From Massospora cicadina (lineage: Eukaryota; Entomophthoromycota; Entomophthoromycetes; Entomophthorales; Entomophthoraceae), in the NCBI GenBank assembly GCA_022478985.1, contig JAKSZP010000002.1:1-64000 (forward strand): a stretch of 64,000 nucleotides of DNA, in the 5' to 3' direction. Positions 48,427-58,261 of the stretch are shown piece by piece. Under the pieces are notes generated by a model. The model searched no databases, had not been told where the DNA came from, and saw only the letters and a list, made by a program, of their open reading frames with translations. Made by a program: the position numbers and the translations under genes. Each line of letters begins with the position of its first letter. Positions within the stretch are counted from its first letter, which is position 1.

Positions 48427-48999
48427 TGTAGCTCACAAACCTTCTACATGTTACTTGCACTTGTTACTGTTAGTTAGCCTAATTCTAGATATTCTAATAT
48501 AGTGCAACTAAACATTAAAGTTCTTGATCCTTTAGATAGGGAAGACTATGCTAAAAATATAAACAATAAACAAGAAATTTGATAAAAAAGAAATCCTTTA
48601 TTTATTAAAAAGAGAAAAAAAGTAATTGAGGTGGGTTGAACTTGGGACAATACCGCACTGATTTTTTTAGCCAGCTCATTTTTCAAATTTGTGTTGAACA
48701 AAACCTGCACTAAAGTGGAAGCAGGAATTATCCTTCCAGGCTAACCACTCTTTATTCTTTATTTATAACTTGCAAAAAATTATATAATTAAATCACATCA
48801 TTCAAGTTTTGATAGAGTTCTTTTGATGAGAATCATTGACTATTGAAAATGCAATTATGGATGCAAGTTAATTTGTCAAGAAAGGGTTTGACTAGGAATT
48901 CACGGGGCTAACTACAATTCAACCCATTATAGTGCAAAATCTAATTACAAAGCGAAAATTGTCTCACAACTCTCTCATGAACCAAGAATTAAGTCAACA
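48427..48999 (-). repeat. 5' LTR of element F
   Basis: It runs from TGTAGCTCACAAACC to AAGTCAACA on the plus strand and aligns in blocks with 37643-38042. Its left edge is fixed by the primer-binding site. Confidence 0.65.
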
Positions 49000-50706
49000 A
49001 TTATCTAACGTCAGTAATTTGGCATAATCTGAGCATTTTATTACCTCTAATGGTGGGGTTTAAAACCTTATCTAAAAAATCAATCACTGCTTCCTGGGCT
49101 TAAGTTTAATCTAAGTGAACAAATCTCTATACTTAAAAAATATTTGTGGGATGCCAAAAAATTCAGAAAATTTGAATGTATATAGAGCTTTATCTCAAGA
49201 GTTTTTGCCAATTTTCCCTATAGCATGTGTATTTCATTTTGCCAAGATATTGCTTCATGGAATTAGTTTGGATAAATACTTTTGCAAACTTTTTGGTTGC
49301 CACTATTATATAGCAATTTTAAAAGTATTCAACAAATAAAGAGCTTTTACCCTTAGATGTTATTTTGTTTATAATTAAAATGAATTTCTTATGCCAGGAT
49401 GTAAAATTGCCGTAATTTTTCCCAGACAGTTGTATTTTATCCCCCACATCTTAAATTACCTATAACTCTATTAATAAAAATCTTGCGTTTTTTATAAGGC
49501 CCAGTCATACAGACATTTTATAATCAAAGCCTTCTAAGAGCTTCTTAGCGTTTCTTTAATCAGAAATAATAGTTCATCCAAGGACCATCTAGTACTAAAA
49601 AAATAGTTCATCCAACAGGGTTAGTAGGGTAGCTTCTTTTTATAAAGGTTAAAAAGCAAAAAGGCAATAAGATCTAATGTATTTTATTGCTATCTCAACA
49701 AGGATCAATGAAGAAAAAGATCTATAATGGGGTTAATCTATTAGAATACATAAAAACTCTTATACAGCATCAATTTTATATGCATATTTTATAAAAGAAA
49801 TATAGAGGGTAGAAATAGGTTTCCTTCCTCAAGTTTATTAACTTGAAAACTACATATGTATATAGTTGCATCTATTATATAATAGACAAACTTAAAAACA
49901 TTTCATTTTGCTTTATATACTTTTATAGTTTTTTTATAAATGTAGCTGCGTATTTGTTAATAGCTTTTCTTTGTAAATCTTAGTAATATTATATACAATG
50001 ATTATAATTGATTTTAAATGTTTTTATAAAAAAATAATGTATATTTGGGTACCTAAAAGATAAAGGTGGTATAGGTGTAAATCAGATTTGTCTATAAGGA
50101 TCATGAGATTAATAAGGCGCAAGGATTTTTAACAAGCTTACTGACATTGTCTCCCACAGGCTCTCATAAACTAATCTTTGAGATGTTTAAGGCAATTTTG
50201 ATTTCATTTATTATAAACTGTTTGTGTCATTTTAAGCCCATAATTTATCAGATCTATAATTGGATATAATGAAGGTTTTCCATATAATCTAATTGTTATT
50301 TGTCAAGGTTAAATAGCTTATAGCTAACTATATTTATTAGTTTTATTTCTAATGGTAAGCTAGACCTTTTTTGTCATTATGTGACTTTATAGTACTGTAG
50401 ATTGTAAGCCCTAGTGATATTTTTAACAATGTGGTTGACTTTAAAAATTTCTTCAAATTCAGGTGTTTTCTCAGTATAGATTATATAAATTAAAATCTTG
50501 ATCTCAAAGTAAAGGACTAACGTACAAAATCTTGAATAATTTTAAATTAACTCAACTAACTTAATTATTATATTGTTAATTATAAAAGGTTTTACTTTAA
50601 TATTTATGACTTAGTTTGCTTGATCTTAAAATCATGGCCTAGCAGTCTTTTGTTATGATAGCTTTTAACACAGGTAAACAATTTTAGTAATAGTAGATCT
50701 TATGGT
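49000..50706. other. AT-rich region between elements F and E
   Basis: Strongly AT-rich, no recognised gene. The open frame at 49115-49339 has no motif I know. The only feature is the 20 bp tail insertion at 49582-49601. Confidence 0.5.
49582..49601 (+). mobile_element. Ultra-short non-LTR tail insertion 4 (20 bp)
   Basis: GGACCATCTAGTACTAAAAA lies between two perfect 14 bp copies of aatagttcatccaa (49568-49581 and 49602-49615). It is the shortest copy found. Confidence 0.88.
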
Positions 50707-51322
50707 TGTCATGAATCTATATGACTGGATGACAAGCTACCATTATGACCAGCGAATCATTGGAGGATTGCGCCAAAGGTTCAATGGACAGAATCTGTCA
50801 AGGATGTTTCAGAGCTATAAGTACTTGATTGCCTTAGGATGAGGCAATAATGAGTTATAATGGGTCGTATTGTATTGCCTTCAAAATAGGGAAATAAGGC
50901 GATGTAAACATTTGTTAAAAGATAATTTGGATCGCCTCAAATCAGGGCAATAGAAAAAGAAGAACAACAAGCTGAAACCAATGAGTATATGGCAGTACGA
51001 ATAAACTAAGCAAAAGAGTTGGTACCAATGGGGATCACTGGGATATCAGTGAAATGAGGGGATTGACAAGAGGGAGGTTTTTGAGAGAAAAAAGAAAATA
51101 GGAAGATAGAAGGTGCGGACTAGAAGAAGATCTACCAATTTATTATATTAGAATTAAAGTAGTGTTTTGGGGGAAATTGCTCCCAATTTTCATAAATTAA
51201 TTGTTTACAAGTGGTCTGAGGAACCGGAGATTGTCATATCATCCATTCTAATTGTTCAATGGCCATAACCCTGTGCAAAAAACTCTTCTGAGGATATATA
51301 TGGAAATCGCCAAGATTCAACA
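50707..51322 (+). repeat. 5' LTR of element E
   Basis: It begins TGTCATGAATC and ends AGATTCAACA. It aligns throughout with 57651-58261. Confidence 0.9.
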
Positions 51323-51323
51323 G

Positions 51324-51340
51324 CGGTGCTCACTACAGGG
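51324..51340 (+). other. Primer-binding site of element E
   Basis: CGGTGCTCACTACAGGG starts one base after the LTR. Except for the first base it fits the TGG-initial sites of D and A. Confidence 0.72.
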
Positions 51341-51429
51341 GGCCCATTGACCAATAACAATACAATGAAAACTTAGTCGCCGGTTAAGTTGCATCCATGT
51401 TCCTTTGATAAGCAATCTGCAGACATGCT

Positions 51430-52490
51430 GGGACTGTTGCATATGAGGAGCTGAGACTTGCATTAGACACTGTGCTCAAAGGGCAATATGAGTTGCTTCA
51501 GAAGTTTTAAAGTGATAAGTTGCCGCCATTTGATTGCAAAGGGAATATTCATGGGTTCTTTTAATGATTTGAGTTTGCAACTGAAGGAACTTTGGATCAG
51601 CAGAGGGAGAAACTATTTCTCCTCCTTGGATGTCATGAGTGCTGATCAAGCTGTTTGTAACCTTTCAGATAGTTCAGTTTTATACCAAGAAGTTAAGGAG
51701 ATGGTGCTGCGGTTATTTAGTGGAACTGCAAAAATGTTACAGCGTAAAGCCAAGTTCTTGACCATTGGGTTTCAGCGAAATGAGACCCTCACCACATTTT
51801 CTGAGCGATTTATGATGGAAGCACATGTGCTGATTGGGGCAGAGATTTTATCCAAAGTTGATGTGTGTATTGCAATGGCCTTGACGGTGAAGCCATACCC
51901 TGAACTTTACAATGTCATGGCCCTGTTGTTGGAGGACGAAGTACCTCTTCTTAAACTTGTTCAGTTTGTACGTCGCTTAGCTGTAAATTTCCCTCCATCC
52001 AATACTGAACAGATCTGCACTGTCACTGTTGTCAACCCTAATCATGTAAAGGGGAATCAACCGGTCAGTACAGGTTCCATCAGGTTACTCACCGCAGTCC
52101 AACGTTTGTTCCATAACTACTGATTGACATTTGACCAAACACCGCCTTGGCCCTAAATTAAATGATTGGCAGTGGTCATTCTACCAATGGGAGTCCAGCT
52201 ACGCCAATTCTTTTCAGAACCACTTTCCAAGTGGACCAACTTATATCAAGCTCAGCTGTAGGGCAAATGGTGTAATTTGTTTTAATTGCAGTACACTGGG
52301 CACATGGAACGATGGTGCCTCAATTGACAGATCCCTTCCGTACAATGGGATCAAGGTTATCAGGGAAAAGTCAGAGCAGAGTAGAGATGGGACTCTCTAC
52401 TTCCGCTATCTTGAATTCAAAAATCCAGCTGTATCTACTGTATTAATCTTAACAGAAGCCTCTCAGTTTGACTATACATTTCTATACTAA
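51430..52490 (+). pseudogene. Element E gag
   Basis: An early frame from about 51430 gives YEELRLALDTVLKGQYELLQ and a Pro-Pro-Phe-Asp-Cys-Lys-Gly block. The frame changes near 51640 into the long open stretch at 51488-52123 (211 codons) with LYQEVKEMVLRLFSGTAKML, a capsid-like helical region. A zinc-knuckle remnant, CFNCSTLGTW, lies near 52278; its His and last Cys are changed. The second open piece is 52131-52490. Confidence 0.7.
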
Positions 52491-52779
52491 CAGCCAGTTG
52501 GGGGAGTAAATGTGCTGACCCAAGCACAAGTTGAAGAAATGCTGACAAAGGATCTCCAGAGTGACTGAAGCCTTATGCTTGTCAAATGTTTGACCAAAGT
52601 CCGTCAGACCAGTTAGAATCATTTGCAGATGCTTTTTCCCTGAGAGGAGTAAATGTCGCCCTTCCAGTGGATGCTATTGTAACATATACCCTAAAATTGG
52701 TGCAGGTATTTTGAGTTTCCTGGGAAATATGAATCACTGAACGTACACATAGTTAATAGATGGCATTCATCTTACTTAG

Positions 52780-53130
52780 TATGCACTTCTGTGACAATGT
52801 GGTAGCTAAAACCCAGGTACATGCTATAAATTGATATGGGCACTCCTATTAATATTGTCTCCACTAAATTGGTGGCAAAGTTGTCCTTAAAACCTGACAT
52901 AGACCACTGGATGGTGTATGAGACGCTGGAGCCAAAACCACAGTCTCTGAGGGAGCATATAGCACGCTTCCCTTGGGGTTCAGATCCATTGTTGTTGTGG
53001 CTCTGGCAGTGGTATTACCAAATAGCAACTATGATCTGTTGATTGGGACTGCCTTTATGTGACACTATGGGGCTGTCATTGACATGATGGAAGAGACCCT
53101 AGTCATTTTGGGACAGCTAATCCCATTTTT
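52780..53130 (+). pseudogene. Element E aspartic protease
   Basis: The frame at 52836-53042 is preceded by IDMGTPINIVSTKLVAKLSL, aligned to IVDSGAPVNIVS of A. The active-site Ser/Thr is Met, so the enzyme is probably dead. A frameshift lies near 52960. Confidence 0.7.
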
Positions 53131-53239
53131 TTCACCTCTAGTGGAGTGCCAAAGGGCTCAGGGCATATGGGACAGATCAACCTTGCCTACAGTGATGGGG
53201 TGATTCCAGTGCGCTATCATTTATTAAAAGGGAAATCTC

Positions 53240-53560
53240 GGGCCCTCCCCCATCAGATATACAAATATCAAGGGCTACCGCTTAGAGCAGCTGAAGCTAT
53301 ATCCATTCCCTCTGGACATCAAGTAATAGTAGACACTGAGTTAGAGGTGGAAGTGCCAGCTGGGCTCTACAGGGAGATCATTGGGCCTTATCAGCAATTG
53401 TGGCTTGAGCCCCATGTGGCTCTAGGCATCATACTTCTGGGCCATGGGGAGATCAAGGTATTGATAAAAAATCTTCAAAACAGACCAATTTGAATCCGCT
53501 GGCATCAGATTATAGCGTATTTACATCTGAACCTGGTTGAGGAGATCAACCAGGTTCATG
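53240..53560 (+). pseudogene. Element E dUTPase-like domain
   Basis: Open from 53146 to 53493 and readable to about 53560. In order: GLPLRAAEAISIPSGHQ (motif 1 and the Pro-Gly turn), a Val-Asp-Thr strand, VEVPAGLYREI, and GEIKVLIKNLQ, which matches the Gly-Glu-Ile-x-Val-x2-x2-Asn strand after motif 3 of dUTPases. After a stop at 53492, IRWHQIIAYL parallels motif 4 (Gly-x-Arg-Ile-Ala-Gln-Leu). Motif 1 has Pro for the metal-binding Asp, motif 2 (Arg-Ser-Gly) is absent, and the motif-3 Asp and Tyr are missing. This is the most complete copy. I infer a non-catalytic dUTPase-fold domain. Confidence 0.72.
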
Positions 53561-53599
53561 AGTTCAGTTCTCTGGATGAATTTGGTCTGCCCATCAAAC

Positions 53600-54520
53600 T
53601 GCATCTTGGTGCAATGGTGGTTGTACCGTGGGAGAATTTAATGGGGTTATCAGAAGACCAGAAGGAGCGGGAGGAAGCTTTATTTCAAAAATATAAAGAG
53701 ATTTTTGCGGTTGATGATCATGATTTGGGGTGCGCTTGGGGGGTTGTTCATTGGCTGGACACTGGGGATCATCCCCCATCAGGTCTTGACCAATCCGCCA
53801 ATCAAGGGCAGCTGAAGAAGTCATCACTGAGGAGATTGAAAAGCTGCTAGAGCAGGGAATGCTCAAACCATCTAAGAGTCTGTGGGCTTCGCCTGTCCTA
53901 ATTGTTAAAAAGAAGGATGGCACTAACCGCGTAGTAATTGACTACTGGAAGCTCAATAGTATCACCAAAAAAGATTCATACCCTCTACCACGGATTGATG
54001 ATGCACTGGATTGGTTAGGTGGAGCCTGCTACTTCTCAGTGATGGATTTGATATCTGGGTATTGGAAAATTGAGTTGCCCATGGCAGAACAAGAAAAATG
54101 CGCTGTAATCACATCAAAAGGGCTTTTCCAACCAACTCACATGCTGCAAGGGCTATGTAACGCCCCAGCTACATTTCAATGAGCAATGGACACCATACTG
54201 GGTGATCTGAAGCTGTCATGCATTCTTGTGTACCTTGATGATATTAATGTCTTCTCTCGCACGTTCACTGAGCACCTTACCCATTTGGAAGAGGTATTTC
54301 GCCAACTGGCTGAGGCCAATATTAAAATCAAGCCTAGGAAATGCCACTTCTTCAAGGATCAGCTTGAGTACCTTGGGTTTGTGGTGGATGCGACTGGGCT
54401 AAGACCTCAACCAGCCAAGGTAGAGGCTATCCAGAAGATGACTAAGCCAGTTAATAAGCGGGACATTCAGGTGTTTTTGGGGATGGTGGGTTATTACTGA
54501 TGATTCATACCCAATTTCAG
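53600..54520 (+). pseudogene. Element E reverse transcriptase
   Basis: 53614-53850 holds the N-terminal linker. RT is open at 53859-54182 and 54186-54500, in the same arrangement as [41 protein letters not shown] and the active site [12 protein letters not shown]. The only break between the two pieces is a TGA at 54180-54182, in a Phe-Gln-x-Ala-Met block where A has Arg. Two more TGA follow at 54498-54503, where Gypsy RTs have Tyr-Tyr-Arg-Arg-Phe. Confidence 0.92.
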
Positions 54521-54599
54521 TTGCATTGGAGGTCCACTGTTTGAGCTACTAAAGAAAGATGCCATGTTCAAATGGATGGAATGACGCCAATGCGCCTTC

Positions 54600-55060
54600 A
54601 ATACACTTTGAATGGCGTTAATTAGTGCGCCCATGTTGTGCTACCCTAATTTTGATAAGGAATTTATAGTGCAGACGGATGCGTCACTTTCTGCTGTTGG
54701 GGCAGTCCTGTCTCAGAAGGACTGATGAGGGGGAGGAGCACCCCGTGGCGTACTGTAGTCATAGCTTGAATTGCCATGAATGGAATTACACTGTAACTGA
54801 AAGAGAGTGCTTAGTGGTGATCTATGCATATAAACAGTTTTGAGTCTACTTGCATGGAGTAAAGTTTAAAGTCATGACAGATCATGCATTGTTGCGCTGG
54901 TTGAAAATTTAAGAGAGCCTGAGGGGCGGCTGGCCCAATGGGCTCTTTTTTTAGTACTAAATGGTCCCAACCCAAGGGGGGGATGGCCCAATGGGCTCTT
55001 AAGCTGCAAGCTTATGACTTTGAAATTCTTCACTGACCAGGAGCAAAACACCAAAACGCC
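54600..55060 (+). pseudogene. Element E RNase H, split by a tail insertion
   Basis: VQTDASLSAVGAVLSQ near 54670 gives the first catalytic Asp, followed by HPVAYCSHSL and VTEREC. A TGA at 54841-54843 replaces an Arg seen in the family, and another lies at 55034-55036. The 36 bp tail insertion at 54948-54983 with its 17 bp duplication sits inside this domain. Confidence 0.82.
54948..54983 (-). mobile_element. Ultra-short non-LTR tail insertion 5 (36 bp)
   Basis: A T run followed by AGTACTAAATGGTCCCAACC and a G-run is flanked by the perfect 17 bp duplication tggcccaatgggctctt (54931-54947 and 54984-55000). It interrupts the RNase H of element E, so it entered after E. It differs from the other copies by one base (CTAAATGG). 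Confidence 0.92.
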
Positions 55061-55069
55061 AATTGCTTA

Positions 55070-56310
55070 TCAAGATTGCCAACAATTGCAGTTATGGCGG
55101 ATTTAATTGACATAATGTTTGACAAAATGCTCAGCGGAAAGTACAATGATGAACTGCCTCAAGTTATCAAGTTACTAGATGGACTCAGGACCAATACGTT
55201 TCTAAAAAATGAAGAATTGTATAAGCATATAGGGGACACTACCGTAAATATCCCAAGACCTTCCACACGCCCAAATATTTTATGAGCGCACACTAAGCAG
55301 TTGGCCATGGTGGAGTCCAAAAATTTCTTGAATTGTTGAGGCCGTGGTATTATTGGGAAAGCATACAATTTGAAGTTCTTGATACCCTGTCTTTCTGCCA
55401 CCAGTACCAGGTGGAGAAGCCATTCCTCTAGAAGACTTCATACCAGTTAGTAAAACCTCACTTTGCTTGGCATACAGTCTCTATTGATGTCGTGGGACCT
55501 CTGCTGACTGGAGCTAACCAGTCTAAGTATATCCTGGTGGCAATTGACCACTTGACCAGGTGGGTTGAGGCGCGAGCCATTAAGGATCTGGGGGCAGTTA
55601 CTGTGGCTAAGTTTGTAATGGAATGCATCATACAGCGTCATGGCTGCCCACAGTTTATCCTTACTGACAATGGAACCAACTTCACCTCTCACATTTTACC
55701 CAAGCTCAACGAATTGATGGCCATCCGTGGGGTCCTAACAACCCTGTATCACCCTGAGTCCAATGGAATGGTTGAACGGGTTAATGGGACTCTGGTGAAT
55801 ATACTACGGAAGTTGGTTACAGATAGGCCCTCTGATTGGAGTACCCTTCTTTCTACCACGGTGTTTGCCTACAATATTAGCTACCATTCTGCCACGGGGA
55901 AAAGCCCCTTCCAATTGCTTTATGGACGGCACCCTGCTCTGCCTGCGCTTCTATATGCCTGTGTAGAGGACACTGGCGGAATGGATCCGCAATGCTATTT
56001 AACCACCCTTACAAATATGCTGATTAAGTTACAAACTGAAGCGTACTTGTTCAGCTTAGCCAAGAAAATCAAAAATCAGGCTGCTGATCAGGTATGGCGA
56101 AGTGGTCTAGCACAGTTCAAAGATGGAGATATGGTGCTATTCCATGATCAGCATGGGTTTGGGCGGAAGCACAAGCTCGCATATATTTGGATTGGGCCAT
56201 TTGAGATAATAGAAAAAATGGGAGTTGACGCTTATACTATCAAGGATCCTACGAGCAGTCAGATTATAAATCAGGTGCACACAAAATTCCTTTGTTCATA
56301 TAAGCAGTAA
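55070..56310 (+). pseudogene. Element E integrase (core and C-terminus open)
   Basis: The zinc-binding part is partly readable at 55290-55440 with frameshifts. From about 55447 the frame is open to the stop after 56310 (at least 272 codons) and contains SIDVVGPLL, ILTDNGTNFTSH and MVERVNGTLVNIL with all three catalytic acids, then FKDGDMVLFHDQHGFGRK and HKLAYIWIGPFEI of the C-terminal domain. It is the longest intact stretch in the window. A working protein would still need the broken upstream part. Confidence 0.92.
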
Positions 56311-56374
56311 TATAGCCTCTCTAAAAAAAAAAAATATGTAACTGCTGATGATGATGAATTAATTGTAGAAAATA

Positions 56375-57454
56375 TCATATGTGAGTTTTATTACGTTTAT
56401 TTGGGGTTATTACTTGAGGTCTTTTGCTTCGCTGTCTTTGTCTTCCTGTCTTTTTTGGCTTCTTGTGGTGTTCCTTTTGTTTTGATTGATGGGACCTTTG
56501 TTTCTTCTTCCTCTGCTTTGAGAGTGCCATGGTTTCTATGGGCTCTTCTGGGGTTGGGGGTGGAGGCGAAGGCTGCTGAGGTGAGAGAGAGGGGGCTGAC
56601 ATCCGCTCAGGGGCCACTGCACTAGTCTGAGGAGATGAGGTGCAGATGGGACTGGAAGAGGAAGATGGACTGGGGTTCCATGGTAACAGGCGAGGTGGTG
56701 AGAGCTCAGCTGGTTGATTGAGTCAAAACTGTTCTTGCCCACTAGGAGCAAAGCTCACAACCACATGCATTGATGATCCCAGGAAATCAATGAGTATGCC
56801 AACAGAGGGGGTCAGAGTCATAAGGGGCTGGTGAGTAAGCAGGTGAGTTCCAGCTCAAGGGGAAAAGGCTGCGCCCAGTGCCAAGCAATCTACAAGGAAG
56901 TCTTTCATGCTCAGATATGCTATTAGAAAAGGAGCAGTTGCAGTGAATGCTGCTCGCTGGGCCCACTTGAGGGCTGTACAGTGCAGCTCTAGTCTGAACA
57001 TAAAGTGGTTGCAGGATGCAAAATTAAGTTACCTAAGAGCGCCATGATGGGAATGTACTGCAATGGATCATTGGCGCTGAGGGCGGTGAATGCTGCGGTG
57101 ACCCCAGAGCAAAGGCGAGCTAACTGGTTGTTGCAGAAGTTTACCCCAGGGAACAGAAGTGGGAAGGAGCATGGGGAAAGGACCCCAACCAGCTGGCTAT
57201 CACCCACTGTACAAAGCACAGCATCCACTGGACAGACAGAGCCATGAGATGAGGCTCAGCAGGAGATGGAAGCATTAGGTGACTAAAGCCACTCGCCAGG
57301 AGCTGGGCCACTTCATTATATGAAGGCCCTTGGCTCTGCTCCCCTCCACAGTGTAGCTGGGCCATTATGTCCCAAAGGGGGCATGACAGGAATCTAAATG
57401 GCCGACGATTTTGGGAAGAAGCTCTTCCTGGGTTAGCACAGTTGTGAGGTCCAT
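56375..57454 (-). pseudogene. Antisense open region of element E
   Basis: It lies between integrase and the 3' LTR and runs against gag-pol. From an ATG at 57454 three frames are used in turn. The last part (57010 to 56375, about 212 codons) has only two TGA stops (56855-56857 and 56723-56725). It ends in a Ser/Pro-rich stretch and a very basic tail (SKQRKKKQRSHQSKQKEHHK in part), like a nuclear or nucleic-acid-binding signal. Two blocks resemble the antisense region of A: MALLGNLILHPATTL and FLVDCLALGAAFSP. No known family recognised. Confidence 0.5.
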
Positions 57455-57637
57455 GTCAGCCTCATCCTCATCAGCTGGGGAAAAAAAGACTGGGGAAGAG
57501 GGATGTGGCCTGGGTTGGGTAACTCTGCATTAAGCCACAGATGGAAGAAAAAAGTGAACTCATGGACTCATGCTGTTTGCATGTGATGTTTTGCATGGCA
57601 TTGAAGGAAAAAGAGACGTACAGCTTATTGTCCAGTC

Positions 57638-57650
57638 AAAGGGGGGGTAA
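57638..57650 (+). other. Polypurine tract of element E
   Basis: AAAGGGGGGGTAA directly precedes TGTTGCAAATC, the start of the 3' LTR. Element J has a similar G-rich tract. Confidence 0.85.
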
Positions 57651-58261
57651 TGTTGCAAATCTATATGACTGGATGACAAGCCACCATTATGACCAGCGAA
57701 TCATTGGAGGAATTCCGCCAAAGGTTCAATGAATAGAATCTGTCAAAGATGTTTCAGAGCTATAAGTAATTGATCACCTTAGGATGAGGCGATAATGGAT
57801 TATAATGTGTCATATTGGATTGCCTTCAAAATACTATGTAAGATGATGTCAACATTTGATAAAAGATAATTTGGATTGCTTCAAATCAAGGTGATAAAGA
57901 ATTGAAGAACAAGCTGAAACCAATGAGAATATGGCAGTATGAACAAACTAAGCAAAAGAGTTGGTACTAATGGGGGTCACTGGGGTATCAGTGAAACAAG
58001 GGTATTGACAAGAGGAGGGTTTTTGAGAGAAAGAAGCTAATAGGAAGATAGAAGGTGCAGACTAGAAGAAGATCTTCCAATTTATTATATTAAAATAAGA
58101 AGTGTTTTGGTGAAATTGCTACTGTTTCAGCATAAATTAATCATTTACAAGTGGTCTGAGGAACTGGCAGTTGTCATATAATCTGTTCCAATTGTTTGAT
58201 GGCCATAACCCTGTGTGAAAAACCCTTCCACAGATATATATGGAATTGCTAATATTCAACA
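57651..58261 (+). repeat. 3' LTR of element E
   Basis: It begins TGTTGCAAATC and ends ATATTCAACA, and aligns with 50707-51322. The small frame at 57541-57732 crosses its edge and is not a gene. Confidence 0.9.

Larger units (their letters stand above)
37643..48999 (-). mobile_element. Ty3/Gypsy element F (very old, split by a LINE)
   Basis: Right LTR 48427-48999, primer-binding site, gag, protease with DSGA, RT and integrase run leftward on the minus strand to a left LTR ending near 38042. The LTRs are only just alignable. The 5.3 kb LINE at 39287-44561 sits between RNase H and integrase. The left LTR seems shortened at its left edge, where it meets element D. Confidence 0.72.
50707..58261 (+). 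mobile_element. Ty3/Gypsy LTR retrotransposon, element E (full length)
   Basis: LTRs at 50707-51322 and 57651-58261 (about 10% different by eye) enclose gag, protease, dUTPase-like domain, RT, RNase H and integrase on the plus strand, then about 1.3 kb with an antisense open region, then a G-rich polypurine tract. Integrase is a single long frame, and RT needs only one stop to be ignored, so E is the best-kept element after A. RT and integrase motifs are close to those of A. No target duplication was seen. Confidence 0.93.

Noticed and set aside
56401..56625. Hydrophobic plus-strand frame behind element E integrase, considered as an envelope-like gene
   Set aside because: Too short, no signal peptide plus ectodomain layout, and it is the complement of the basic antisense tail.
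57005..57247. Plus-strand frame of 80 codons in the same region
   Set aside because: No motif; it is the complement of the antisense block that resembles element A.
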